Shown here one piece after another: positions 48,547-62,539 of a DNA stretch of 64,000 nt; positions within the stretch are counted from its first letter, which is position 1, and the number at the start of each line of letters is the position of its first letter. A program made the translations under genes and the position numbers. Source of the stretch: Phoronis australis (Eukaryota > Phoronida > Phoronidae); assembly GCA_002633005.1 (NCBI GenBank), contig NMRA01000156.1:1-64000 (forward strand), given 5' to 3'. Under the pieces are notes generated by a model. That model ran no database searches, was not told the DNA's origin, and worked only from the letters and a program-made list of their open reading frames with translations.

Positions 48547-51209
48547 CTGCAATGATAAAGAATGAACGGTATTTCTAATAAAGTGTAAACCCACTGAAAT
48601 AAACTGCGTCCAGAGGCAGTAATCGAACGTTTGCCACAGGGTGCAGAACACTTAACGTAGAGCGGAACCATTACAATGGGAGTGGAATCCATATTACTCT
48701 CTACAAAACACTTACCACGCACTGCAAGAGCCCTTACTTTGGATAAAGAACTCTAACCATGGAACCCAACCTTTTTACTCGAAGTGTGCCTGTGTGTGTC
48801 ATTGTACTTTGACATCAGGGGCAAAGTTATTTGTAAGAGTTGTTGTGGTGCATGGACAGCGGTGCAGGAAAGCAGTGCATGGAAACTGTTTTGAACACAG
48901 TGGAAAATTGTCCAGAGGGATGTTCACATGATCCAAACAAAAAGCCAACATCACAGAAAATCCATGGATATGAGAAATTATATTTCTTCCATTACACAGC
49001 GTTCGTCTGTCTCACAGAATATAAGAATGTTTGAAACGGAATTCACTGTTTGTGCTTTCACACAACTCTACAGAAATCCACACAAGATGTATACTTTCCA
49101 TACAACTGACAGTAACTCTAAATTGTGTTACAAGTGAAAAACACTGCCTTACACTACAATACGAGTCATATAGTAGTCATACGATAGGATGGAATGAAAA
49201 AAGTAAGGTATATAGTAAGTGCTGAGAATGACCGACCACTCAGAAGAAAACAAGTTATATGAAAAAGTCAAAAGCCCAGAAGAAAATTCCATCCAATGAT
49301 CTCATAAATTTAAAATTGTGCCGACCAAATTGAAGCATGTTTGACCTTTGTCTGGATCACTTAAAAAAGCAACAAGTGCAATTCTGCAATTGACACGATT
49401 CCCAAAATCTTTATAGCTAATGCCAGAGTCTTCCAGATGTCTAGCATTAATGTAAATCCCACTCAATTAAAAAATAGCGACCAATCAGAAATTTAAAAGT
49501 GCCTGGTTAGGTTGGTCTGCATGGAGACAAGCATAAGAGCCCAAGCATTCATGAAAGACTGTCTGTGATAGGCCAATTGCGCAGTACTGTTCTGGAATTC
49601 AATACTGAACACGGGATTTTCTGCATACTATATGGATTTGCTACAGGAATATCTTCTTTAAAAATCAAAAGACTTTTTCTCTCAAGTGAATTAAGTTTCA
49701 TAACTGAAGTGAAGTGCATTTAACTTGCATAAGTCGAATTCAATTGGTCCACGAGATTTTATCCAAGTGAAGCAAAATTAACTGAACCTGAACATCCAAT
49801 CCGTGGAACTTGTCTAAGTTGAGCGAAAATCCGACTTACGCATGTCCAACTAATGCAAGTTGTAGTTTACAGTTTTAGTTGGCATATTGCATAGGAATGA
49901 CTTGCGACTGTTGGCGTAGAAGAATATCACAAAGTAAATGAAATCCACTGCCATCTGAAAAATGCACCCACTGACCTGATAAGTACACCAAATGACCTCA
50001 ATGTTTCGGATTGCAAATTGTTACATAATGTCTAAAGTTAGACTATCATGGTCAAAATTTACGTTTGCACCCAGTGACAGGTTGATTGGATGACCTAGAA
50101 ATTAAAGCTCTTTCATAACAACAACTCCACTGTTAGAAGAAAAATGATTTCAACAGCAAAATTAGAGGAACACATCAGACCGGCATAGGTTATCACAGTT
50201 TGATGGCGTTCTCAAAACATCATGAAGGATCATCTTTTACATTTGAAGTAGCGTTTTTATGGACGATTAATAAATAAAACAAAGTGCTTAGAGTGACAGA
50301 ATGGTGAATTTTGGAAAATTGTCAATTAATGGCCAACACCTGCCTTTAGTTACAGCGACAGCTGTCAATAACTCCGATGACAGCAAAGTTGACTGATCAT
50401 ACAGCATCAAATCCTCAATGCTCCACTCTAACTAACAATTTCTCATTTACTACAAAACTAACTCGACCTTTTAAACTCTGACCATTCACACTGGCCGACA
50501 CGCCCCAAAACATTGACATGGGCATGAAAGGGTGGGAAAAACATAGACCTGACACCACGTCAAACATTAGCTATAACTGTTGTCCGTTACCGGCACTGAC
50601 AGGTACCTACCGAGAAAAAACTGCCATATTGTCATGGAAATATTGCTATAGAGCATAGCTGAAAGCTGTGAATAATAAAACCAACGGAATTAAAAAACAA
50701 TCCGTCTCTACCTGTGCTACTGTGAGTTAATTAGTACCGCACCCAGTCTGAAATACACCCACAGTTTTTGCATCCCCTTTGTTATGGTCAGTGTATCCCA
50801 CGGTTTCTTCAAAAACGTTAATGCCCAAATGACGTGGTCGAATACGAAGAGAACCCTGAAATTTAGTTCAAGCCTGCTTGAAGTTTGCCACGCCAACTGA
50901 AAAATGCAAAATGGAAAGGTCCTTGTCTAGTCACAGGCTTGCATATCAAAACGTGTTGGCACTAAAACAGTATGAACTGTCAAAATAAGACTCAGACTTC
51001 AAATATACCTTAGACACGTGAGAGACAGAGTACAAATGTCGTAGATTAGATTACCTAGTAAGTTAACAGTGAGCCTGCAAAACTATCTTGGGACCAACTA
51101 AAGGAGTTAACAACTCTTTCAATAGTTGTAACTGTTACGCAATCATTATTTGCATAACCCTAGTTTGTGGTTTTAGCCAGTAGTCTTCAGTGCTATCTAT
51201 TGCTTTCGG
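48547..51209. other. Presumed rb1cc1 intron, no exon recognised
   Basis: Phase requires an upstream exon ending with two bases of a codon. Weak splice-flanked candidates on the minus strand (about 50593-50647, 50738-50855) lack coiled-coil composition and family similarity, so none is called. Confidence 0.4.
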
Positions 51210-51390
51210 ATTCACCCTGGTTAGCGCCGCAGTGCGCCATGGTTTTTAAGAGATTTGACAACAGCGTCACCTACTGAGCTAAAACTTACTATAGATTACA
51301 ACAGCAGTAACTCAGTTATAGCTCAGTAGGTGGTGCTGTAGTCAAATCTCTTGGAAACAATGGCGCACTGAGGCACTAACCAGGGTGAAT
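51210..51390 (+). mobile_element. Foldback element with 71-bp arms
   Basis: Arms 51210-51280 and 51320-51390 begin attcaccctggttag and its complement, and contain agatttgac and ctactgagct. The loop is 39 bp. A third arm fragment in left-arm orientation follows at 51396-51443. Confidence 0.88.
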
Positions 51391-51898
51391 CATAAAGCGC
51401 CAATGTTTCCAAGAGATTTAAATGCAGCGCCACCTACTGAGCTATAAATGTCATGTTCACACCGAGTTGGTACTGTAATAACCTCTAGCTAAACCACCCT
51501 CACAGAGGGCCATAACCATGTTGTAGTTTTAACTTTTAAGATTGCCATTTTAAAGAATTCAAACCGAGAGTTATAACCTTTAAATTGATTTTGAAAGTTA
51601 TAGTCTACAAAAATTCAACTTATTTTGACAAGAGTTACAAAATAGTTATTGGGCAGAGTATGGATGCAGTAAAAATTGAAAAATACAAGTTTCCTAAAAG
51701 TAATATATGCTGTAGTCAAAATTTGGACACAAATGAAAACAAAATGTCATTAAAAATGTAAAATTCTGCAAATGTTTTGATAAGAAACCCACACATATTT
51801 CACAAAAAATTTGCGAAATCTTCCTCGAAGTTGAAGTAGTGTTTAAACTGAAGAAACCGCCTATAATGTCACACATTTATCAATGCTTCAAAATAGGT

Positions 51899-51940
51899 GA
51901 GTGTGTGTGTGTGTGTGTGCGTGCGTGCATGCGTGTGTGC
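51899..51940 (+). repeat. (GT)n microsatellite
   Basis: GT run grading into gcgtgcgtgcatgcgtgtg. It directly abuts R1 copy c. Confidence 0.95.
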
Positions 51941-51954
51941 ATAGCCACTTATGG

Positions 51955-52460
51955 TTATGTAGGAACCTAGGAAAATGTCAAATTTGACCAACTTCGGAAC
52001 ATCATATCTCAAAAATGCCTGATCGAATACTTATGTAACTTTGAGCAACTCTGCTCCATACATTGTTCTCTAAAGCACTGTTCGGAATTGTTTTCAAATT
52101 GTTCCACTTTTGCATGTGTAGCTATCAAAATATAGGACTTTCGTGATTTTGATGAAAAAACTCAGTTGAAGAAAACGAAAACAAAATTGTAATTTAGAAA
52201 ACTATGACAGCATTCAGATTTCATCCTGAACTCTTCAATCAAAACAAAATCTGGTATTGTTATTGATAACATTGTTTGCTAATGTACCTGTGTATGTTTT
52301 GCTAGATTTTACTTAAAAAGACATGCTCACATGAACCAGTAAAGGGAAGATTAGGTAAAAATCAAATTCTACAGGTACTCTACGTGTACGAAGAATTTTT
52401 ACTATCGTTAACATCGTGTTACTATTATGTAGATTGGCTAAACACCTTAAACTCAGCCTA
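51955..52460 (+). repeat. Dispersed repeat R1, copy c
   Basis: One of the fullest copies: tatgtaggaacctaggaaaatg, aacttcggaacatcatatct, taggactttcgtgattttga, ttcatcctgaactc and aaaaagacatgctcacatg in order. Confidence 0.85.
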
Positions 52461-52912
52461 CACTCATCTCTAAACATTTATGATAAGTTTCTGGGTACAT
52501 TCATACTAATACAAGTCTGATCACTGAGCGTTGCTACAGCAATCAAGAAACCACCTGTAGCTTGACACACCTTGAGATGAATTATCGGGTTGCAAGAAGT
52601 TAGAAAAGCACGCCAGGACTTAATAATAGAGGCTGCAGGCTGATCAGGGAAGATGGTGGAGCAAAGAGCAGGTGGAATACACTAGTAATAAACTCAAGAT
52701 ATCTGAGCCGAGCGTATATTATAATTGGGATGTATTGATTTTATGAATATATGCATTCATACATATTTGACAGCGACACAGACACGAGTCAATTTTGCAA
52801 TTTTACGAAGTGTCTCTGAATTGCAGGATAAATGTTTAGACTGTGAAAATAAATAAAATTAAAACTAAGAACAAATACGTATCACACATAAGTTTTTATT
52901 TGTACATTAAAC

Positions 52913-53059
52913 TCAGCAGATCAGAACAAAGAAGCTTAACTTCAAGTGTAACAACATTTTTGTAGACAGCCAGCTTGGGTATGAGATCTGCAACATAGCC
53001 TTGAGCTGGTCATCCATTCTGTTAAACATATTCTCCTCAGAATATGATGGTGTCAGTTT
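52913..53059 (-). CDS. Possible 3'-terminal exon of an unidentified minus-strand gene
   Basis: The minus strand shows an acceptor-like TTTATATATAG, then 48 codons beginning KLTPSYSEENMFNRMDDQLK, a TGA stop (52913-52915) and AATAAA (complement of 52895-52900) 12 bases later. The first half looks like a soluble helical protein. The last 18 residues are hydrophobic. I recognise no family and found no convincing upstream exon. It lies upstream of the rb1cc1 Claw exons on the same strand, so it would be an alternative end of rb1cc1, a nested gene, or chance. Confidence 0.2.
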   Translation of the reverse strand, partial: KLTPSYSEENMFNRMDDQLKAMLQISYPSWLSTKMLLHLKLSFFVLIC

Positions 53060-54670
53060 CTATATATAAAAATACATGATTCATACCGAGAGGCACAGTG
53101 TTAAAGTCCCACACAGTGGTAATCAGGTGAAGCCAAAACCATCAATAAGGAATAAATCAGTGAATCTTCCCCATTGACATAATCAGTAAGTCAAATTGAT
53201 TCATAGTCTTATGAGTCACTAGGAATGCTAATTCGCTGCATCAAAAAAAAACAAAAAACAATGGGTTCCACATCTAACCATGAACCACAATAAAGGTTTC
53301 AAAGATGGCGTTGTACAGACCTAATCAAGGCATGGCAAGGAATAACCGAAGCTGTTCAAGGTCTTTATGTCTTTATGAAGGTACGAACATATAATCTCTC
53401 CAATTCAGGACACAATACGACTGGCAACTGAAATGTTATCACTTTTTCCAGCAACATACGCATGACCAAATTAAACGCTTTTCCATGTTACTAGTTTTGT
53501 ATCACTGCCACCACCAGACAAAGATTTGGACAGTTGCAAAGAGTCACAAAAATGTAAGACACATATGAAAAATCGAAACATGCAATTTTACCAATTATTT
53601 TTGTCCGCAATTTGTTTGTAATAAAAGTATATAAATCCATTTGAAGGATACAATTTAGGACTTCGAAAGAAGGAACACGGTGACTTGCTTATGGAACACT
53701 TTGGGACAGTCTGTATAATTCAGGACACTGAAATTTGAGCTAAAATTAAATTTTCTTGGGGTCAGGGTCTACGCGTAACCTTTGTACTCAAAACCGAATT
53801 TTTTTATTTTTGGCATTTTCCATGATTCTACTTTTGTGTAAACTCAAGATAGGTGTAAATTATGCTGTTCTCGGAGACATCATGCTTTATGCATGCGAGT
53901 TTCTAAGAAGTCCGTACTTAATGGCATATTGTGTACTCACAAACAGAACAGCAGACTCTTATCATGAGTTCACACCAAATTAGAATTAGAAAATCGCAAT
54001 TTCAATTTCAATTAGAAAGATTAGATTCTTTAGATTGGGAAGCCGGTGATTTTGGTGTTCATAATTTTCAAATACAGGACACAGCCTTCTGAATCAACAG
54101 AGTCGGAAAATTCACTTAGCAGTTCATAATTCATAGGAAAGAGCCATCTACGCATCAATTTCATGTTGTGTGAATTATTTTCATACGTTCCCATAGTGTG
54201 AACTTTGTCAATGACAATTCTATGATTTTAAGCAGCCAGTTATTTTCTGGTTCAAACTCTGACCTTGTGCAAAATAATTAATTTTTCACCGTCCGAAACT
54301 GGAGAATTCTTATCGCATATATAAGATCATTCTTCTTAAATCTGTTATATTTACCAAAAACGCTAAATGATCGTTTAAATTTTAAATTTCATCGCGAGAA
54401 TGTAAGTTATACAAGGTTTGTGGTTTGCTTGGGTTCAACATCGTATATTTAGCTGAAACTGTCATGCGTTGCCATACTGTCCACCATGTTTACTTCAAAA
54501 TTTTAACTACAGTAAGTCACTTAATCACAACAGAGACTTCACTCGCATAGTGTCAAAATAATATGCTATAAAACTTTTTAACAGATTGAAAGATTAATGG
54601 CTTTTTCAACTTAATGATGTACAACAACAGTAATTAGAATGCACAAAAGAGAACTTACTCACGTAGGAGA
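53060..54670. other. No gene seen
   Basis: A+T-rich, short frames only. Confidence 0.45.
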
Positions 54671-54671
54671 G

Positions 54672-55225
54672 CAACGTAAAGCATTGATATACACCCACCA
54701 TGTGCATCACACGCGGCGCAGATATAAGAGATCAGTATTTAAACATTGCAACTAAACACAGCAATGTTAAAAAATTAATAACGGTCTTTAGTGGGAGAAA
54801 GTCAGAAATGCTCACTTCAGTGGGAACACACCTGCCACTTTTCATCATGATTCTTCAAGAAGTTTGGAGGTTATGAATCAAAGCAGATGAGAAAGGACAC
54901 AAAAACAATAGAAATGCCAAAAAAGAATGACTGGTTCTCATCACTACTCTACACTACTAGATACCTGTATGCCAAATTTTATGAAAATCCATCAAAGAAC
55001 TTTAAAGATACAGAGGTAAACGAAAAACAATAAGTTTGCCACTATGGGGCACACTGGTAGTTGAATTCGTCCGAAAAATTCGTCCGAAAAATTCGTTCAT
55101 GCTGTCCCATCCATGAAAGGTACATATCTGTAAAATTTCATGAGCATATATTCAGCAGACGTCAGACAGACAAGGATGACACCATGATGCACCCATATAT
55201 AAATATGTGAATGCAAAAAAATCTA
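54672..55225 (+). mobile_element. R2 composite element, shorter copy
   Basis: The head reads ttgatatacacccaccatgt then gcagatataagagat. Core-unit landmarks are near 54817 and 55036 (ccactatggggcac). The tail near 55150-55215 reads gacagacaaggatgac then atataaatatgtgaatgc. It has fewer core units than the 41.7 kb copy, so unit number varies between insertions. Confidence 0.75.
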
Positions 55226-56249
55226 CCTGAGAATGGCAAAAATGGTGCCATTCTTTTATTCACGACTTGGCGAATCGTGGTGTTTAAAAACCTCGCTCAC
55301 CCTTATTTACGTGCACTTGTGCAGCTTTCCAAAAAACAAACAAAACCTTGTCTGAAATTGATTTAGGCGGACGTTTTATAGGTGTCAAAAATGAGTCCGG
55401 TAAAGACTTTGCTATTTTGGCCTAACCTGTAGACGGTATTCGATAACATACAAGGTAATTCCAGATGACATTGTCGTTTAATATGACATCAAAATTTCTT
55501 TCCAAACTGGCCAACTAAATTTGAAAATTGAAGTGACTACTAAAGTAATGTCTTCCGTGTGGAGGCAAAACTAAAGGACTGGCAGAAGTTCAAGTGGCAA
55601 AGTTGGGACTAGACTCTTATGGCCTCTAAAGGAGGAGGAGGAATTAAATTTAGTTTAAAACGCATCACGTCCAGCCACATACTGTAAAAGTAGTGCCTCC
55701 TGATACAGCCAGGTGGCAGTAAGGGTCAGGTGACCAGCCCCATAATGCTTCAGTTTCCCATTGGCTCTACCATCCAGATACCTAAACAGATCAAGAGTTC
55801 AATACATCTGGGGCATAGTAAATACAATCAAATCATAATTCGACTAGACAAGAGTTGGGGACAAGCTTCCCTGGATTTTAAACTTATTAATTTTTGCTTA
55901 CAGCAAGTCAGGCAGCTGGTCAATTGTTGCAACAGTTAATATGCAGCTAAATATTAATTTCAAAATAAACTGGGAAAATAAGCAATATGACTTATTTCTT
56001 TTATTTGGAAACACCTGACTTGAGATACCTCAAATAACTGTCTCACTTCCACTACTAGGTGTTGGCAGCCTAAATAGTGTAAAATATCTAAAATAAAAGT
56101 TTCTGACAATCCTCCAGCCATGTTCTAGATTAAACACGGTAATTTTAGTTAGTTGCTTTAAAAAAATATATTTAGGTACAGAATTACTGAATCTGACTTG
56201 GAAGTAATCTTCGAAGTGAGATCCTAACTGTCAACACACCGAAGGTTAT
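55226..56249. other. No gene seen
   Basis: Short frames without splice support. Confidence 0.45.
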
Positions 56250-56640
56250 GTAGGGACCTTAGGAAAATGACCAAATTTGGCCTACTTCAGAACATCATGC
56301 ACCAGAAACAGATGATCGAATTAACATGGAATTTTCAGATCCTATGCTTTATGTAAAGTTATCCAGAACTCTGTTTAGGAATTTTTTTCCACTGTTCTAC
56401 TTTCGCATGAGAGGCCATCAAAAATAGAACTTTCATTATTCTCATGATAAAATTCTTAAGTAGTATAAACTATTAAGCAAAAACAAGATATTTTAGAAAA
56501 CTGTAAACAGTGTTTTTGAGATAACATGAGACCCAATTAAAGGGGCAGGTTGGTAAAAGCCAAATATCCACGGTCTTTTTAATTTTAGAAATATATACTT
56601 TTAAATGGTTAAAATTTATAGCTTTGTAGATATTTGGCGA
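56250..56640 (+). repeat. Dispersed repeat R1, copy d
   Basis: Begins tatgtagggaccttaggaaa and includes agaactttcattattctcat. The part after about 56520 is shortened by deletion relative to copy c. Confidence 0.78.
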
Positions 56641-59600
56641 AACGTGCAGATTTGCCAATAACCTCTTACAGCACATAACCATAAGCCTAAGTTCTATGAG
56701 AAGATCCAATGTCACATAAAGGTAGGCAGGTGTGTACTTACTCAATGATAAGGGGCTAAACATATTTCTACCTTCCAATATGTACACTTAAAAAATGCCG
56801 ACTGGATGTTTCAAAAGCTGCGATGCTTTCTCGTTTCCTGTTACCCACATATATTTGGGTCTGGTACGTCATGCCTAAGCGCTTCGAAAGTACATTCAAA
56901 CCCGCATCTGATCTCGGTCTTGAGACAAAATCCTAATTGTATGAAGAGGCGTTCTTAATAAACGTGTACTTGTTAAAATTTATTTAAAAATTAGAGAAGG
57001 TAGATAAACCCGCCTTCCATGTAAAATGGACTAATTCCGGTCATAAAATTAGTCTGTTTTTAATCTCAGGTTAGGGACGATATTTCTGGCATTGAAAAGG
57101 ACTGGAAGCTGACAATTACCAAAAAACAAGGCTCAAAATGTTGACTTGCCACAAGAGGTCACTTTAGGCGCCTAACATGGTCCCAAGCATTAACAAAGTC
57201 TCAGCGCTTTTCAAGCCCAGATATCGCATCTCATCTGAATAACAAAAAAGTGGCGATCAACTATTAGGTCTGGTGACCTAAAACAATACTTGTTTCCTAT
57301 GAGTATATGGTGCAGCACCTTGAATCTAACTTATGTGTAACCAGTAAATGCAATGCAAAACGACTACCACTACGCATTCTTAATACTACAGTTGGAATGA
57401 AATCAACAGAGCAAAGCTAGGATCCAATTAAATAAAAGCAATCGAGGTGGAAATTACGTGGCAAAACTCATTTGAATAACTACCAGCATGGGACAATTAC
57501 AGGAGATTCATTTGCATCAGCCAATTCAATTACACAAGAAAATCGCCAAGCTAAGCACGATAGCAGATGAAGAAATATTTTAATTTTCAAATTATTTATT
57601 TAGATATGGCTGCCAATCAGTTCTGCAGTGTTTATCAACCGACGTGAGGCTACCCGCATCTCTTGTCACATTCGGATCCGGTGACGACTGTTTCCAGCTA
57701 GGAATCACCTGCATTGAACATAGCGGCCATGCTGGTGGTTCACAGTTCGGTGCACTAGAATTTGAGAACATGATCACTCTTCCTGATAGCCCACACCAAT
57801 TTCTGGCACCAGTAGTTAGTACTAAGCAACATGACGTTTGAAAGCACAACTTAGTTTGACAAGAACCAGAACAGATTATAGCCAGGTTAGTAGTGAAGAG
57901 GCATGTAGTAAACTGGCCACCAGGGGTCACCACTTCCTTGATTTAGCAGGATTGTTGGGCTTTCAAGATGTGGTTCTTTAGGACAGGCTCACAGCAGATC
58001 AATGGGTGCCCCCAAACACAACTTTCAAAGCAGATTGCCTGCGTATCCCCTAAAAATGGCATACCTTGCAGGGGGGCCTGAGCCCGTCTTAAATCTGGCT
58101 ATGCAGTTTCAGAAAATGTAAGAATCAAAATTTAACCATAACACTGAGCAACATTATAAAAAATGTTTCCAAGGTATATTTTCCACAAATCTTTGAGGTA
58201 CATATCGTCTAGATATAATTTTAATTCAGAGCAAATTTTGTTTCCCTAAAATTCAATGTTCTGCAAAAGCCAATGAAAGGCACAAAAACGACAAAACAGC
58301 GCTGACCTCAACTTCCTTCAGTCCTCAACTCGGCCAAGCTTGACAAACAAAATACGTGACAATTGTGATTGCAAAATGAGTTGGACTTCAGCCAACAAAC
58401 ACGCTACCTTTAACCGCCATGCCAGTTCACCTCGTAGAATAAAATGGCTGTCAAACAACATACAAAAATATTTCAGCCAAGCAATCCAACATAAACATGT
58501 ATCGAGTTGACACTCAGTCCCTCCTGTGATGGTATCTAACATTCTCAGTTCTTTTTAATGTGATCACCTGACATAAACGTCCAACATGACCATGTCAATG
58601 AATAGTGGTAAAATACAGGCCAATACTGGAGAACATGGGTGTATGGCGGATACAACCCATATGCCAACATTTGTCTGACACCATTAAGACTGGTCTCAGT
58701 TTACACTTCGTGTGAAAGAGACCCAGCAAGCACCATGGATTGAGCAAAGCGGGGAACTGTGGCTAGGAACATTTCACGTTTCTGACACGTCGTGGACAAT
58801 TCTACCACTATAGAGTCTCACACGCTGCACTTTCCATCAATTCAATCACGAGAGTCGGAACATTTGCATATGTCGTTTGCCTATGATTGCCAAGCCCTCA
58901 TTACTATTGGAGGCAGAAGGAAAGTGTGATTGTTAGTCTCATTCTACATGTTGTTCAGCATCCATTGAATAATACCATTATAGGGGGCCCTTATCTCGTC
59001 ACTAGAGGCAGGTGCTTCCATAAATGACAATAGCAAGCAGGTCTCTCTGCATGTGTATGCACCAAAGAGACAATGGTGACACCAACAGCCATTTGAAAAT
59101 CATTAAAGAAAGAAAAACATAATTTCCAAAACAAATAATGCGACAGAAATAAATTGGAGCACGTATGTAGGCAGTAGAAAGGAACAACAATATTTGATTA
59201 CTTATTATTTCTAGACAACTAAGAATAAATAAAGCTTTGTATATTGAGAGTGTACCTAGCCAATGATGTACAACAACTTGTCCCCAAGATGGCCAAAAAG
59301 CGTGTCTCAATTAAATAAATTTATAGAAAACTATTTTATAAGCATATTTTTGCAGTTGATATTTTTTGGCTGTTTGTAGTAACATTGACAGGTTTTGAAA
59401 ACGAGAAAAATCACATTGTTTATGCTACCTACGGTACTTCTAATAGTATAATAACATATATAAAAACATAAATATCTTTATTACGGCATATTTTTTAGTA
59501 CAGACACTAGGGGTTAGGGTAATTTTTCACAAGATGACCAATCAGTGTAAGACTATTTTCCTAAATTTCTCCACAAAAATAAATGCTAAGCTTTACTTCC

Positions 59601-61089
59601 CAACTGCCATAGTTTGCGGTGTGTAGTTGGCAATTATTTTCATTGGTAACAGTGCAGAATTATACTAATACCAGTATATAGACTGTGACAAGAAAACACA
59701 AGCCTTCATTGACAAAACAAATGCCATGAGAAATCCAAGTGGGTACAAAATATGTAATTAGTTACCTGTTGATTTGAAGTTAGTCTAAAACATCGCATTT
59801 GCTTAAATATAAAAACTAAGTCACTAGCATTATTTCATAAATAATTTGTCAAAAAATCTAACAATCAGACATCATTATCAGGGAACCTACTGAATTAGCA
59901 CTGAGTCAGAAATATGGTCTTACACTCCACACTATTTCTGAGACACAATTAAATCTTACTGCTGGAAAAATGCAAATTTGTAGAAAATTTACACGCAACT
60001 GCTAGTTAATGAGATAATTTGCATAAATAATTTCTTGACTGTGATATGCTCATACTTAGTTGGTTAACCTTTTTCAGCAGTTGTGAAGAGGGAGTCAGTG
60101 ACTAAATCCTTAGACATGAAAAGATCAATAATATTGAGAATTCAATGAAGAGTTTACTCTCAATTTGTATCAAAGCCAAAAATTGACTTAACAATGATAC
60201 TCAAACAGCTTAAGAAAGGACAATCAGAGTTTTCACAAACCCACAAATGCGAATTATTTGGAACTGTTTCATGCAACTGGGCAGAGAACACCTTGCAACA
60301 GTGAATTTGATTTTTAAAACCTTTCCAGAGCGATGAAACCTAATACTACCCTCAACACCTGTTGGTCACCGAATAAACAAAAATTAACATAATTTATGGA
60401 TTACTAATCGGTACTCTGTGTTTGAGTTAAGGGAAGATGTGCTAATTAAAAGTCTATCATTTATCTAATTGGTCGAGGTAAGAACTGCCAACAGGCATAG
60501 TGTGACATGCACAATGTGGCCAAGGAAAGGTGACAGAAAATGTGATGTAACATGAGCCCCAAAATAGGTTATTTGATGCCAGTTATTTAAGTAGGTATAA
60601 AAGGTGAATTTCATTTGATACAAGCAATAATTACAGATGTTAGCTTTCAGTTGTATGGCAAAGAATAGCTGTATGGATTTTAATGTAGGCATTGTTGATG
60701 ACAATCTTAACAAAAGGAAATTGAACACTTAGTAGTTTTGAATTTTAAATTGTATTTTAAAAAGATAGATTTCACCAAAAATCTACATTGTAGTCTACAG
60801 AAATGTATGTTTCATTGTTTCACAGAAATTTGTAGTTTAAATATTTATTGGCAATGTCTATATTTGTTTAAACAGATTATGATAAACACCAATGGGCACT
60901 TGAAACAAAGAGAATTACTGTAAGAAAATTTTAAAATTTAAATCTGAAAAAATCATACTTTTACTGTGAACAAAAATGAGGACTCTTCAAGAGGTTTACT
61001 AAACAAGTATCTGTGCAAGGTAAACTGCAGAACTGAAAGTTTTGAATAATCTAAAGGAAATGGAATACTTAGATTATGTAAGACTTTGT
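56641..61089. other. No gene seen
   Basis: A G/C-richer block at about 57590-57960 is open in a frame on both strands (113 codons minus, 65 codons plus) but matches no family I know; it may be a repeat. The rest is A+T-rich. Confidence 0.45.
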
Positions 61090-61545
61090 GGAAATATCTG
61101 TAAATTTTGCCAAATACCTACCAAATTATAGATTTCAACTCACTAAAATTATAATTTTCTGAAAGCGGAAAACTGGTGGAATTTTATCTTCCACTATCTG
61201 GGTCACACGATCATGTGACAAAACAACGGCACGAAAAACAAATTTTGGTTGACACGATATCTCAAAAATGCTGTTACAGTTTTCTGGATTATCATTTGGT
61301 TTTAATTTTATGCAAATTTTATTTTTTTCATGAAAATTATTTTTTTATATTTTTTGATAGTCCCCCATGCAAAAAATGGAAGATTGTAAAAACAATTGTT
61401 AAAAGCGTTTTGCTGAAGAGTGCATAAATCATAGTACCCCAAAATTTCATGTGAATGCAATCAGCTATTTCTGAGATATGACGCTCCAAAATTAGCCAAA
61501 TTTGGGGATTTTTCGAGTCACACACAACCTTAAACGGGTTTTCAA
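61090..61545 (-). repeat. Dispersed repeat R1, copy e (reverse)
   Basis: Reverse-complement order of the R1 blocks: ctttctgaaag-type end, gatcatgtgac, gctgttacagttttct, gatatgacgctccaaaatta, gccaaatttggg. Confidence 0.8.
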
Positions 61546-62299
61546 CTGGGAGGCAATTGTAACTACTCGTGATAAGTGGAGTCGCGGAATAAGAGAGATA
61601 AACAGGAAACATCATACCCCCTCCCCGGCAGCGAGTTTGGATAATACAAATAAATTTAAGATCAATTAGGCAAGTTTTCTGGCAGAGAATATGGGTTCTA
61701 CATATCCTTACCTAACTCTGTATTTCACATTTGACTTGTAAAACAACAATCAGTAATTACATTGAAAATTCTACTGTAAACTAAAATGAAATAAACAGAG
61801 CAACCAATAAAGTAGAATTTAAAAATATTATGCAAATAATTACTGAATAATCATAATTCGTTTTACACGACTTAGTTCTGTAAAAAATCAAATCCAGTGA
61901 AAATTAAATTCTAAACAGACAAAATAAATCATAGAAACAAAACGAAATATGCAACAACTTTCATTTAAAAACCTCTGCATGTTGAGGTTAAATTTCTCAT
62001 CAAAAATTGCTATCTCTTTAGTAATACACAAAACAAAAGTCAGAAGGTAGCACAAGCGTGTACCATTATGTTGCTATTTATTCCTCCATATTAAAACAGG
62101 TGTTTAAAACAACAATGAAATCAACATGTCTTTAGAGAAGGCAATGAAAACAGTAAACATGAGCCATAGGTTTCTTTCATAGATCACGGACAATAGATTT
62201 ACAGCTACTATCCTATGAAATTCCCAGAAGAGGCACCACTTTCTTCCAATGCCTAACTCAGCTTCAGTTTAGTAAGCAGACGACCTACTTGCCGGAAGC

Positions 62300-62390
62300 A
62301 AAACATGCATCACACCATGCGTCACTACTGAATAGTGATGGTCACGGTCAATAGTGGTGGTCGCGGCCAATGGTGGTCGCAACTTGTGCA
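62300..62390 (+). repeat. Short degenerate tandem repeat
   Basis: Units of roughly 20 bp of the form gtggtcgcggccaatagtg, about four copies. Confidence 0.6.
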
Positions 62391-62539
62391 TAAGAGTTGG
62401 TGGTCCATATACTATAGTCTATCATGTTTTTATAGGCTTTAAAATAACATGTAAGTGAATGAATAAAACAAATCAAACAAGCTACACAAAAAACAGTGAA
62501 TACCGGGGCCCAGACCCTCAACAATTCACTTATCAAGAT

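Noticed and set aside
48709-48750. Strong minus-strand donor GCGTG|GTAAGT near 48716 as end of an exon preceding the Claw
   Set aside because: Joining it to the Claw exon in the required phase makes a TGA stop; the other phase breaks the Claw frame.
50424-50573. 50-codon minus-strand frame MFDVVSGLCF... ending RVEH
   Set aside because: No family match, no clear splice context; length is within chance range.
50593-50647. 55-nt minus-strand segment with good splice ends and phase compatible with the rb1cc1 Claw exon
   Set aside because: The peptide (SIAIFHDNMAVF) shows no coiled-coil or FIP200 character; phase alone is weak evidence.
50738-50855. Minus-strand segment with acceptor TTTCAG and a peptide including VLFVFDHVIWALTFL, faintly like peroxisomal PEX11 proteins
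   Set aside because: Two frames are open at once, the donor (GTACTA) is weak, no neighbouring exons were found and the similarity is too short.
57592-57933. 113-codon minus frame in a G/C-richer block
   Set aside because: Open on both strands and without known motifs; more likely a repeat than a gene, though a translated search could change this.
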